Below are positions 1 through 9,690 of a stretch of DNA of 15,626 nt, piece by piece. The notes under the pieces are model-generated. The model searched no databases and was not told the DNA's origin. It worked only from the letters and a program-made list of their open reading frames with translations. How positions within the stretch are numbered: the stretch's first letter is position 1; each line of letters begins with the position of its first letter. Origin of the DNA: Phoronis ovalis (lineage: Eukaryota; Phoronida; Phoronidae); assembly GCA_028565635.1 (NCBI GenBank), contig JAOXYB010026945.1, positions 1 to 15,626 on the forward strand, given 5' to 3'. The position numbers and the translations under genes are program-made.

Positions 1-821
1 ATATCAAGTAATTGTTCAAAAAAGAAGGCAGCAGTTTTTAGCTGATGGTAGCAGCAAGGTTACTTTCTCAGATACCCTAGCCTCGGCAATTGACCTTAAT
101 CCTGCCAAGTTAAGCGTGCAAGCGTTCTCAGAAATCTGAGCGCGCTTAATGCTTTAAAGCTTGCTAGGGTAGGTGGCTTTAATTTTTCCTTGAGCGCGCT
201 CAAGTTAAAGTGAGTGTGTTCCCATTGTACCAGTTTAGCGTGCTTAGCCTGTTTTGGTAGCTAAGCGCGCATAGTGGGAACAGGCCTTTAGTTATGAGAT
301 AGTACCAGTTAAAAGTAAATGCATGTGCGGCAGTAATATGTAATAAATTTGTGATTGTATTTATCACTGATACTGAGTAAAAATGCTCTTACCCTACGTC
401 ATTTTTTTATTGAAAAGATTTTCTAACTTGCTCCTGCATTTACCAAATAAACATTCTGACCTTGACCCCTATGACAACACAGCATCCGGACATGCTAGTT
501 TATCTTTGAGGCTACTAGCTCAAAGCCCTGAAGGAAAGAATAAGCTGGGAGAAAACCATTTCAATAAAGAAATGTGAATTCTCCGGCACTGTACTTACTT
601 ATCTGTTATAACAATAATATGGGCTAATAACAGAATAAGCCCACTGAAGCTACTGATTTATGTCCAATTTACTTATTTTGCTATCCTGAAGACAATTTTA
701 AATCTTTTTTGTGAAATTGTGCAAAGAGCATCAAATAAATTTTAAATATTATTTTACCAAAAAATTTTTTAATCTACTGTTCTGTTTTTATGCTATGAGA
801 AAGAAAATAAAAAACACTTAC
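1..821 (-). other. Partial intron downstream of exon D
   Basis: This is intron sequence of the CFAP54-like gene, beginning at the GTAAGTG donor (815-821) and running out of the window. The first ~290 bases are clearly richer in G and C than the rest and carry the stem-loop cluster listed separately. From about 290 to 814 the sequence is AT-rich. A 64-codon plus-strand open frame at 383-577 has no recognisable motif, no splice context and no relatives I know. I see no exon, RNA gene or transposon protein in that part. Confidence 0.6.
73..282. repeat. Cluster of stem-loops sharing an AGCGCGCTTA-like core
   Basis: Three consecutive inverted repeats are visible. The first is nested: TACCCTAGC at 73-81 pairs with GCTAGGGTA at 163-171, TTAAGCGTGC at 110-119 pairs with GCGCGCTTAA at 140-149 (one mismatch), and CTCAG at 127-131 pairs with CTGAG at 136-140. 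The second is the perfect 16-bp palindrome CTTGAGCGCGCTCAAG at 189-204. The third pairs TGTTCCCA at 217-224 with TGGGAACA at 275-282, and GCGTGCTTAGC at 238-248 with GCTAAGCGCGC at 260-270. The same (T)TAAGCGCGC word recurs in both orientations. A non-autonomous transposon end or foldback element is the likeliest explanation. No protein or RNA gene is recognisable. Confidence 0.6.
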
Positions 822-1175
822 CAATTGTTTTACTGTAAGACGAAAAGACGACAGAGACTTGTGACTTAGGGAGTGGTGATGTCTGCACATCGTCCACATG
901 CTGGAATTCTTCTGACACCAAGTCTGAAGGTAATGTTAACTGTGGGCGGGATGTTGTTTCACAAAATTCCACTTTTGATAACTCTCTAGAAGCATCACGG
1001 ACTACTGTTAATTCATCAATGCCCTCTTGTCCAGCTAGGTACAGCATTAGTAGCTTTCTACTGTGTTGCAAGGCACGAGATGTGTAATTGGATTTATCCA
1101 GCACTTCTTGTAATGAATGTAGAGTAGATGTTACATTCAGAGGCACACTAATACGTCTTAAACCATCAACGCCTC
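822..1175 (-). CDS. CFAP54: CFAP54-like gene, internal exon D (most downstream exon in window)
   Basis: The exon lies between a TTTTTATTAG acceptor and an AATTG|GTAAGTG donor, the best-looking donor of the four. It encodes about 117 residues, with one base carried over at its 3' end. The conserved part is GLRRISVPLNVTSTLHSLQE, then LDKSNYTSRALQHSRKLLML. The second half is Ser/Thr-rich and probably a disordered linker. The LRR.SVPL.V..TL and SRALQHSRKLL patterns match what I know of CFAP54. The acceptor is a tandem TAGGAG: use of TAG starts the exon at 1175, and use of GAG starts it at 1172. Both keep the frame after exon C's phase-1 end, giving GHRGVDG or GHSVDG. TAG is the usual preference over GAG, so 1175 is listed. 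No stop codon or polyA signal follows in the remaining 821 bases, so the gene continues off the left edge. Confidence 0.66.
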
Positions 1176-1657
1176 CTAATAAAAATGTGCAAAAAAGATA
1201 TTCATACAAAGAAAAAATTCTTTGAAAAATATGACAGACATACTGGGCACACAAAATAAATGAACCACTTTTAGAGTACTATCAATTCTTCATTTCCATT
1301 TCAACAATACAACAATTTACATAATTTGAAAAAAAAATCAATTAGGTACTCAAGAACCAACAAGCGGGCAATGCCAGATATATGGGCTTTTCTTATCATT
1401 CTATGTGTCAAAAATTGTAAAAGTTTAGCAAGATTCCTTAGAGTTGTAGTTAACCATAATCTCCAATAGGGGGTATGTGGTCTATGTTACATATTAAAGA
1501 ATGTAAAATAATTGATTTTACACCAGAGATTGTATTTCTCTGCAAAATTTCTAACTTGATTTTTCTTCCTGAGCCCTCTACAGTTTTGGAAAAGGTCATT
1601 TCGATTACGGAATAGAATATTTGGAATATTTTGGTGTCACAGAATATTTCGATACCA

Positions 1658-1691
1658 TTATGGGATTTGCACTCTAGTGCAAAGCCCATAA
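1658..1691. repeat. 34-bp near-perfect palindrome
   Basis: TTATGGGATTTGCACT and AGTGCAAAGCCCATAA are inverted copies separated by only CT; 15 of 16 positions pair. It could be the tip of a small foldback element or a recombination-prone hairpin. No longer repeat was found around it. Confidence 0.7.
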
Positions 1692-2078
1692 AAACTGTTC
1701 AATGTTTATTTTACTTTTTATGACTTGTAGCATGGGCCATAATTTTGTCTCACCGCCTATGTATCAACATATAAGACATATCTTTGTTTTAAAAGTTGTA
1801 ACAATAAATTCTTTGGTAACTGTATTAAAAGTATTCTAAACAGGCCTATTTTTGATCTAAATTAATGTTTATTTGATGACATATTGATTCAGTTAAATAA
1901 TTAACATAAAATATGTATTGCCTCTTTGATCTTCCTGGCTGTAGGTGTAAGTTCCTGGTCTAAGATCTTATAATTGTCCCACCTAATTAAATATGATATC
2001 CATGGTGTTAGACAATGTTATTTTTCTGATTTAAGTAAATGTTTCTTACTTTTGCTTCCTGCCAATTCTATTATTAAG

Positions 2079-2692
2079 AAATTCATGAAAAATCTGCATT
2101 ACATTTTTTTCATATAAAATAAATGTTTTCTGAAATTTTAACATTCATGCTATGTTATGGTGGTATTTTTGGACTTGTGTATGTAACGAATAAAATTTAA
2201 TTATTTTTTTATGACTTCTCACAAAAATCATAAAGTACATCCTACAGCAAAATCCTGCGGATCTAAATTGGAGCCAACTACGTTTTCAAGCAATAAACGA
2301 TACTTCCATCATTTGTTTTGACCGAATTGTAAATATCGTAAATAATCTTTGAATTATTAATTACTATTTAAAAAAGGTAATTTTTTTATTTGCTAAAAAC
2401 ACTAAATTGATTATATAATCAAAATCCCTGGTGCAATTTAAAAATGGTCAAAAACAAATCATTGGAGTATTGATTGGTTGTTAAAAATATAGTTAGCCCG
2501 AATTTTTATCTACTGGGTTTTCCTGTAGGATGTACCTAATGATTTTCATAGGGTGTAATTAAACGCTAATTAAATTTCATACATTTTACACAATAGTTTG
2601 AAAATCCCATTATGACATAGCTTGAATGCTAAAGTTTTAAAAAACATCTCTTTTGAATGAAAAAAATGTAATGCAGATTTTTCAAGAATTTT
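2079..2692. mobile_element. ~614-bp inverted-repeat (foldback/MITE-like) element
   Basis: The two halves are reverse-complement copies of each other about a centre near 2385. The outer ends match best: 2079-2113 against 2658-2692 agree at 34 of 35 positions. Inner anchors lie at mirror positions: GTACATCCTACAG at 2235-2247 with its complement at 2523-2535, and ATTTGTTTTGACC at 2311-2323 with its near complement at 2446-2459. The sums of paired coordinates stay at 4770-4771, so the arms have had almost no net insertion or deletion. The central ~80 bp pair only weakly, apart from the small palindrome GATTATATAATC (2409-2420). There is no coding capacity. A possible 5-bp duplication, TTATT (2071-2075 and 2692-2696), is weak in such AT-rich DNA. 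This fits a non-autonomous DNA transposon or foldback element; the superfamily is unknown. Confidence 0.75.
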
Positions 2693-3905
2693 TATTTAAA
2701 CAATGACGATGGTCCAGCTTAGCTTTAATGTTAACTATTTTTATTCATTATTACACTACTTTTAAAACCTTTTGAACAGTTCTTTGTCAAACTGGACAAA
2801 CACTTATGGAACTGCAAATAAGCGTTTTAGCTAGAGCATGAAACAAAGAATGTGAAAAATAATTTTTTTGTCAAACTTCACAAATCAAAATTTCATAATG
2901 AAAGCAATGTAGGGTGTTCTATTAATTTTGCATCACCCTAAATTTTCAAATCATAAGAGGATACATATCACGGATTCCATTTAACTGGTAATATATGATT
3001 ACTCCATTGCTATTTAAGGGCACTACTGTTTAATGCATTTTTACCTGTCTGTCAAGCCCATTTTTATTAATACAAATTCACAAAACTGGGGTTAGTAGAA
3101 ACTAAGGATCTGATATAATTTGGTTAAGAACAAATAAATTTAGCTCTTTATTTTATCAAAATTATGTCTTATATTTACACTCAAGCATTATTTATGCGAC
3201 CTTAGCAACACAGGCATAAAGAAACATCCCTTATATCACTGTTTAAAGCAACAATTTAATTATCCCAATACCCACTGCCTTTAGATTATAGGTTGCTGAA
3301 TTAAATATCCTCATGCAGCCACAACTGTAATCTTTTATTAATAAAATTAGTATGAAATATGCTTAACTATTTAAACTTTCAAAGTATGTTTTGGATAAAA
3401 TGCTAATTTTATAAAAAATTATAGTGATTAAGTAGTGATTTAACTATTCGACATTATAACCGTTCCAAATAATACTGCATTACTGGTGGATAATGCTTGC
3501 AACAATTGATATTTTGGAGGTATGTGAATCTTTGGGTAGCCATTTCTTACAACTACCTATACAACCCCTTAAACCAGATATTTTAATTCCAAAACTTTAC
3601 TCCTTCAAAAATCACAATACAAGTGCAGTCAGTCTTCAACATGTCCAGTTTTTGATCTCAGGTCCCCTAATTATTCAAAACCTGTGAATGTTTCATAATG
3701 AAAAGGTAAGAAAAAATGAAGCAAACTATAAACAGTTATATTCACCATAGGTATCTTAATAATTTCTAGTATTTAGTCATTGTCACTGGAACACACAGAG
3801 AAATAAAAATAGCCTTTACTTTATTCAAGTTCTCAATATTACGTAAAATATCTTTTCTTTAATACCTTATTTGCCTGCTTGAGAAATTTCAAAACTGCAC
3901 ATTAT

Positions 3906-3918
3906 ACACACACACACA
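3906..3918. repeat. Short AC microsatellite
   Basis: Six and a half copies of AC lie inside the C-D intron. It is ordinary simple-sequence DNA with no evidence of function. Confidence 0.8.
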
Positions 3919-5153
3919 TCTTGAGACATTTGATGATACTTAAGTCCTGGGACTTAGGCATAACAGCAGGTTACTAATAACATTGGACCTGGTACTATGT
4001 GGCACTTTAATACTATAGGGAGGTTGCTTGTACCATCTCTGCTGGCGAGTCATGGAACTAAAAATTTTATATTTTTTGAAAATAAATAGATATTAAGAAA
4101 TTCTGTCTTAAAACATTTCCTGAAAATTTCATGTTATTTGGTCAACAACTCATGATCAGTTATTCTACATTATGTAAGCAAGGGTTGTTTGTAGGTTTTC
4201 TTTTAGCACTGTATTACATATTTATAGTTACCAAGTAAATGGAATTCATCTATGAATTATATAATTATAATGGTATCATGATACTGAAGTTAACTTTTTA
4301 GTGAAGAACATATATGTCACCTGACTTGAACTATGAACTTTGTTACATAACAATTTCATATCATTAGCCTATAATAAGTTAGCCTAATAAACTTGAGCTT
4401 GTTAGAACACTGGAATGTGATATTACTTTTAACGAAGATGAAATCTTGTGGTAAAATCTAAAGAAGTACTCAGGAGTCTGTTGATAAAAACATCCTGTGA
4501 AAAAAGTGTAGACAAAGTGAGAGACACTACTTGAACACAATAGATCTTATTAATATTCTAGAACTTCTTAGAGCTTATATAGTTATTAACCAATTAAATG
4601 GAATTCCTTATAATTCATTGGAATTCATTAAAACATAACAATACCAGATTCGTTGTAATGAATTGAAATATAGTTAGACTAATAAAGTGAATTCTTTAAG
4701 TAACAACTTCAAAGGAGCTTTAACCGATAAAAGGTGAGCTGATATTTTTGGTACATATTCATTGCAACTTATTATCAAATTTCTAAAATGTCTGACACCC
4801 ATTTACATGGTATAAAGGTAAATCTTGGTCACAAGTGACTAAAAACAAATATATTTTAAAACATTTTTTAAGGTTCAATGAAATGTTATTTGAGCATTTT
4901 TTTAAACATTAACTTTTATTAAAAAAAAATGTACAGAATAATACTGAGTAAAAAAAAAGAGAACTTTGCAGTTGGATATGTTTCAACTTTGTCCATGAAG
5001 AGATGTTTAAAAAAAATTCTCACTTGGCTGCAAATATAACTTGCATGCATGTGCTATATGGAACTATTGAATGGAAACTGATTTTTAGGTAACATATGCA
5101 CAGAAATACACTATAATATTGTTTAAAATAAAAAATATTACTTTGATATACAC

Positions 5154-5395
5154 TATGGCCTTCTGGATCTATATGAGCCCCAAGCTGAACTGCAGACAAA
5201 TCTTTAGAAGTTAGTTGTAGTTGGAGTTGTAACTTCAGGTATTGCTTGCTAGTTATCACACCACCGCACTGCTTGGTAGCTCTAGTAAAATGTGTCTGCT
5301 CTAACATCTTGCCTTCTCCTGCTACTTCTAGGATAGATATCATTTTGCGTTGGGCTTGAATAAGCAAAGGTGTAACCTGTTCAGCATATCTGTCA
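5154..5395 (-). CDS. CFAP54: CFAP54-like gene, internal exon C
   Basis: The exon follows a CTTTTATTTTCAG acceptor and begins with a single base T that completes the codon from exon B. The peptide runs DRYAEQVTPLLIQAQRKMIS, then a less ordered middle with KQCGGVITSKQYLKLQL, then HIDPEGH. The YAEQVTPLLIQAQR block is the part I most associate with CFAP54. Two overlapping donors are possible at the end: A|GTGTAT (exon end 5154, phase 1) and AGT|GTATAT (phase 0). Only the first is in phase with the acceptor of exon D, so I place the end at 5154, which makes the exon 242 nt (1+240+1). If a small undetected exon sits in the 4-kb intron that follows, the second donor would become possible. The repeated QLQLQL may be a mild length-variable stretch. 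No frame damage is seen. Confidence 0.64.
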
Positions 5396-7019
5396 CTGAA
5401 AATAAAAGTATCTGTATAGTACAAAAATAAACTAGGATATCATACATAAAACAAAAATAGCTTATAAAACAGCAAGTATATATACTTTCGCAGACAGATG
5501 CCCATCATACATGAAGTAGTTTGAGTTTTCAGGATCTGGCTGTGGGAAAATGTAAAGTTGACCAACCTTTCAATGTCATACTAAAATACCACATAGTTAT
5601 TAACCCCTGCCCACCTATGGCATTCATAAATACACCTTTTAGACTTGCCATCTTGGTAACAAATATGGCTACTAGTGATCGAGGTCAAAGCCAAACTCGA
5701 CCAGTTGGAAGTGATCCAGTTCAAACTCAACATAGACCTATATTTTAACCTATGCTGTACCAAATATGAAATTGGTCCGATGAAAACTAAAACTGTTATT
5801 AAGTACCATGCTGGAAGTGATCCAGGTAAAATTCAGGGTTTTCAAGATCTGGCCAAAAACAGTTTTGCGACTGTGAAAGAAATGCTGAATTCTAGTTTGA
5901 AAATATTACTTAGCCTACTACTCCCGTCCACCTATGGCTTCCTAAAAAGCAACTCTGAATTGTCCAGACAGCCTTTTGTCTTTTCAGCTATAGATTTATC
6001 ATTCCGAGAACAGATATGGCCACCAGTCATCCATACTGGAATTGATCCAGGTCAACAACATTGATCTATATTTTAGCATCCATTTAAAACAATCTCTATA
6101 CATATAAGACTTTTCAAGATATAGGCAAGCTTGATTTTTGTTAAAAAAAATGTCAAAGTTTTGGGTCACTATTAAAGAGTTACTTTTCAAGTCATTCAAA
6201 ATACCATTTAGCCAATGCTATCTGCATGCTCACCTATGGCCTTCATAAAACCACTTTCAAACTCATCCAGGCATTGCTTTGTCTTTACGGATATATACCA
6301 ACTATGATGTACACAATGTGCCCACCAGTCGGTCGTATTGGAAGTGAAGCAGGTCAAAATCATACTGGACCTGCATTTTGCTCAGCATTTTTGCTGTACC
6401 AAATATGAAACATACGATAAAAACTAAAGATGTTACCTGGTACCATCTCTGGGAAACATGACCACCAATGATCCAGGGCAAATTGACCTGTATTGCCACT
6501 ATTTACTTTTTTGTACCATTTACAGTTTTTGTATGCTAAGCCTCAGTAAAAATCCCAAGATTGCCAGTCAATTTAAGTATGTTATGTAACAAAGATGCCT
6601 CAGAATGACTGCATAACACCTAGTATTCATATGAAAATAAATAATAAATATATCTAATGACATTTTATTTTCATCCAATCATGCTAACAGATTCAAAGTA
6701 CTAGTATACTGTATTCATAAATGTCCTATTATAAGCTCATTTACTATGATCATGAATATATATGGATTGATTTTTATGAACTAACTGCCAAATGTCAAGT
6801 ACCTCTGCATTCATCTATTGTAACATATTTGTACTTCATGCAAATTCAATTTCTCCAGAAATCTTCAAGAATGAACACCGCCGGCAATTTATTGCCTGGC
6901 TAATATCAACCAATGATAAATATAGAATGGTGTAAAATGTCTAATACTGTAGCATTAAATAGATAGTACATACCCATTCTTACACATAACCTTCAACAGT
7001 AAAAACATATGAAACTCAC
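5396..7019 (-). other. Intron between exons B and C (~1.6 kb)
   Basis: The intron is bounded by the donor GTGAGT at 7014-7019 and the TTTTCAG acceptor just above 5395. Most of it, 5521-6540, is the diverged tandem repeat listed separately. The rest (5396-5520 and 6541-7013) is AT-rich. An open frame at 6721-6903 has no recognisable features. No other exon or RNA gene is seen. Confidence 0.6.
5521..6540. repeat. Diverged tandem repeat, unit ~300-320 bp, about three copies
   Basis: Several landmarks recur in order. CACCTATGGC is at 5612, 5929 and 6231 (spacings 317 and 302). A TATGGC(T/C)AC(C/T)AGT-like block lies near 5664 and 6015, with a degenerate form near 6316. A (G)ATCCAGGTCAA-like block followed by a TGACCTATATTTT-like block recurs around 5712, 6043, 6345 and 6470. 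TGCTGTACCAAATATGAAA is at about 5752 and 6391. Copies are heavily diverged and some have lost pieces. The open frames in this region (for example 5675-6064 plus) are by-products of the repeat and do not agree between copies. It may be an old satellite-like array or a non-autonomous element with internal repeats. Confidence 0.65.
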
Positions 7020-7234
7020 TCTGTTAGGGCATTGAATCTGAGGGTTAAATCAGCCAACTTTTCCCATCTGCGCTCATGTAAGAGCATTTCCATTGTCCGG
7101 AGAATCAATCGCCGTAGCCAGCGTGTGTCAAATGATGTTACATCATCTAGAGGGGCTTCAAATTTTAAGCTGGCTCCCCCTTTTTCGTAAGTAACGTCAT
7201 TCATCCAAGAAAATGGTTTATCAGTACAAGTATG
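7020..7234 (-). CDS. CFAP54: CFAP54-like gene, internal exon B
   Basis: The exon opens after a pyrimidine-rich TTTTCATACTTTCAG acceptor and ends at A|GTGAGT, a strong donor. It is 215 nt: 71 codons plus two bases (phase 0 in, phase 2 out). The peptide starts HTCTDKPFSWMNDVTYEKGG and ends RRWEKLADLTLRFNALT plus a split codon. The WLRRLILRTMEMLLHERRWEKLADL segment is amphipathic helix, as in tetratricopeptide-like or HEAT-like scaffolds. The two leftover bases GA join the first base T of exon C to make a GAT (Asp) codon, giving FNALTDDRYAEQVTP across the junction. That phase match is direct support that B and C are neighbours. Intron A-B is about 2.46 kb and contains a LINE fragment on the opposite strand. 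The family assignment is shared with the other exons and carries the same uncertainty. Confidence 0.68.
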
Positions 7235-9690
7235 CTGAAAGTATGAAAACAAAATTTCCATTATGGTCTGTCAAATTGAGATAATAATAAAAATGCATAT
7301 TTTATTTATGTTTAACTTTAAGCTACAATGATTACAGGATCTCAACTTCCCTAAGGACGCAACATATGTTGTGGCAAGAGACAGATATCAAAACATATAT
7401 GTTTCTGGATGGTTATATATTAATGTTTAGAAAGGCGGTTAGGAAAAGTCACATTCAGGAAGCCATTGATCTGCATCAATAAGGACTCAAGATACAATGT
7501 GACACTGACTGTTATTTAACTATAATGTAAAAATATAAGTTTGTCAAAAAACTCACTACCTGTAACTTTGCAAAAATCCTCTTTTAGATGAAATCTATAA
7601 AATTAGTTTCAGATTTTCTAAATTTTGTTTAAAAGTAATGAATTCATTCTTAAACTAAGGAGCATACCATCAAATAACATAACTGAAACTAACAATATCA
7701 TGTATGCGGCTGCAGCAGTAGCATTAGAAGAACTCGGAATGCGACCCCAAGCTGGGAAGAACCAGACTCCAGCCTGGAAACAGAGACTAGAGAAAAATCA
7801 AGGCAATTCGAAAAGAAAATAGCCAGCTAATGTGATATGGAGAAACAAGAACATCAAACCAAAAGATAGGCTCTTTAAAAAATACAGAAATGAAGCACCT
7901 CAAGAAATACTAGAATCACAAAAAGCAGAAACTAACAGCACTCTCGGCTAGATTAGAAAGATACACAAATTAAAGACTCAGAATTCAAACGAATAAATGC
8001 AATCTTCAAAACTCTAAAGTATATTCAAAACTCAAAAATGGCCATGATCATAAAACACAACAATGAAGCAGAATGGCTGAAGAACATAAGTCACAAGACT
8101 GAATAACTATCACCAAAGAAGACCTCAAAGACAGGGTTAAAACAATGAAGAACTGGAGAGCACCAGGACCAGGTATGATTCATGCATTCTGGCTGAAAAA
8201 GCTCACAGCATTACATACTCGGTTAGCTGATCAAATGAACCATCTCATTGAAACAGGGGACCATCTGGAATGGCTGACAAGGGGCAGAACTGGACTCCAT
8301 ATAAAAGTCACAAAACAAGGAGCTATCCCAAAGAACTACAGACCAATCATCTGCCTCCAAACAACATACAAATTCGTCTCTAGAATCATAGCACAGAAAA
8401 TGAAGGAACACATGAACAACAACATGACACAAAAAAAGGAATTGGCAATAAGAGTAGAGGCACAAAATACCAGTTGCTGATAGACAGGGCAGTAATATCA
8501 GATTCAAAACACTGACAACCCAACCTTGCATGGATTGACTGTAAAAAAGCTTATGACTCCATACCCCATTCCAGGATTCTCAAATGCCTAAGCTTGTACA
8601 AGACCTGCAAATCATTTTAAAAGTTCATCAAAACACCATGTCTCATTGGAGAACAGGCCTGATACAAAGATAGCAGATGTGACAATCCGATGTGGCATCT
8701 ATGAAGGAGACGCACTGTCATCACTACTATTTTGCATTAGTTTAAACTCGCTATCTGAGTGAGTGATATTATCAGAAAAATTGAGTATGGATAAAAATGC
8801 AAGTACAAAAATCAACCACCTCCTTTAATTTATATGGATGATATCAAATTGTACGCCAAGAATGAAAGATAAGGATATACAGCAATGATATTGGAATGCC
8901 TTGACAAATGTGAATGCTAATTTGTTAAAAGAGGAAAAATGATTAAGACTCAAGGAATTGAAATCTCTGATGGAAAGTAATTACTGAAATTATTATTTTT
9001 AAAATGCTACCCAACTGTGAAAAAAATTGATTTTAAAGCAGTTATGCTTATCAGGAGTGCTTTATTGTACCTGTTTTAGATCGCATTGATTACTAAATAT
9101 TACTAAGAAAAATAAAAATTTATTTTAAGCCATTAAAAATATTTATAAAAAATCACAGTTGCTTAACTTTTTGTGCATAGTATAGATTTGTTTGCTTTCT
9201 TTGTATTTTTAGAATTCTTTCATGAGTTTATCGATATCATTATTTTTAAAATGGCTTTTATCAGCCATTTTCAATAGTTTTTGTTAATGCAGCAAGAAAC
9301 AGAACGTCTCAGCTCAAAATAGTATGTTAGACAGCAAAGATTATTTGCGAACCTCACTGCTTAAAGTATATTGGTAACTTACCGAATAGTAAATATACAT
9401 TAAATCCTCAAATGTGATTGGTCAATTTATCTGAACTAGGTAATAAAGTGCATTATTCGGGTGGATATTTTTTATTACAAATTTCTGTTTATTGGTTGAT
9501 TTTTGATGAGTGCGATTGTAACCGGTTAATATTACTGTTATTCTTATTGGCATGGTTTTCATAAGGATAAAAAAAATTAATATGACCCATCAATGTTTTA
9601 ATAAAATTACCAAATCAATGATCTCTCCTGTTTTCATTGTCATAATAGCATTCAATACTCAATAAACAAAATAAGTTCCTTCAGTCTCAC
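7235..9690 (-). other. Intron between exons A and B (~2.5 kb)
   Basis: The intron is bounded by donor GTGAGA (9685-9690) and the acceptor CAG at 7235-7237. It contains the plus-strand LINE fragment at 7625-8985. The flanking pieces 7262-7620 and 8990-9684 are AT-rich; the second holds a small hairpin, AAAATGGCT at 9248-9256 with AGCCATTTT at 9263-9271. No further exon was recognised. Confidence 0.6.
7625..8985 (+). pseudogene. Truncated non-LTR retrotransposon (LINE) reverse transcriptase, probably R4/Dong-like
   Basis: Translated pieces in shifting plus-strand frames line up with one LINE ORF. They begin with SNNITETNNIMYAAAAVALE (about 7671), then a charged linker with several stops, then ITKEDLKDRVKTMKNW with APGPG (about 8112-8174) and AFWLKKLTALHTRLADQMNH. 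Next are KNYRPIICLQTTYKFVSRII (about 8331) and WIDCKKAYDSIPH, which keeps motif A aspartates. Motif B is IYEGDALSSLLFCISLN, and motif C is LIYMDDIKLYAKN with the catalytic pair intact (about 8825). The fragment ends with KRGKMIKTQGIEISDGK near 8980. The usual APGPDG has lost its Asp. There are multiple stops and shifts, and the fragment lacks the N-terminal DNA-binding part, the C-terminal endonuclease and any 3' tail. The ETNN.IYAAA start and the YMDD context suggest the R4/Dong group; that clade call is from memory. It lies antisense to the host gene. Confidence 0.72.

Larger units (their letters stand above)
1176..5153 (-). other. Intron between exons C and D (~4.0 kb)
   Basis: This intron is inferred from donor A|GTGTAT (exon end 5154) and acceptor TTTTTATTAG (exon start 1175). 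It contains a short palindrome (1658-1691), a ~614-bp inverted-repeat element (2079-2692) and a short AC microsatellite (3906-3918), each listed separately. The remaining stretches, 1176-1657, 1692-2078 and 2693-5153, are AT-rich with A/T runs. Open frames there (for example 1450-1689 minus and 3493-3687 plus) show no conserved motif or splice signals. I see no further exon, but a short one could be missed. Confidence 0.55.

Noticed and set aside
383-577. 64-codon plus-strand open frame
   Set aside because: There is no recognisable motif, splice context or initiation context. It is within the length expected by chance over 15 kb in six frames.
1450-1689. 79-codon minus-strand open frame in the C-D intron
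   Set aside because: It overlaps the 34-bp palindrome and has no acceptor/donor pair in phase with the neighbouring exons. No known motif is seen.
3493-3687. 64-codon plus-strand open frame
   Set aside because: It has no conserved features and lies on the strand opposite the host gene inside an AT-rich intron.
5675-6064. 129-codon plus-strand open frame
   Set aside because: It falls wholly in the diverged tandem repeat, and the frame is not kept between repeat units, so it is a by-product of the repeat.
6475-6489. Functional estrogen-response element
   Set aside because: It has one mismatch and occurs as part of a degenerate repeat family. Without binding data it is kept only as a low-weight observation.
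5521-6540. Possible CRISPR-like array
   Set aside because: Repeat units are about 300 bases, strongly diverged, and lack short identical repeats with unique spacers. The genome is clearly eukaryotic.
8223-8531. 102-codon minus-strand open frame
   Set aside because: It is antisense to the LINE reverse-transcriptase fragment, whose plus-strand translation matches a known family.
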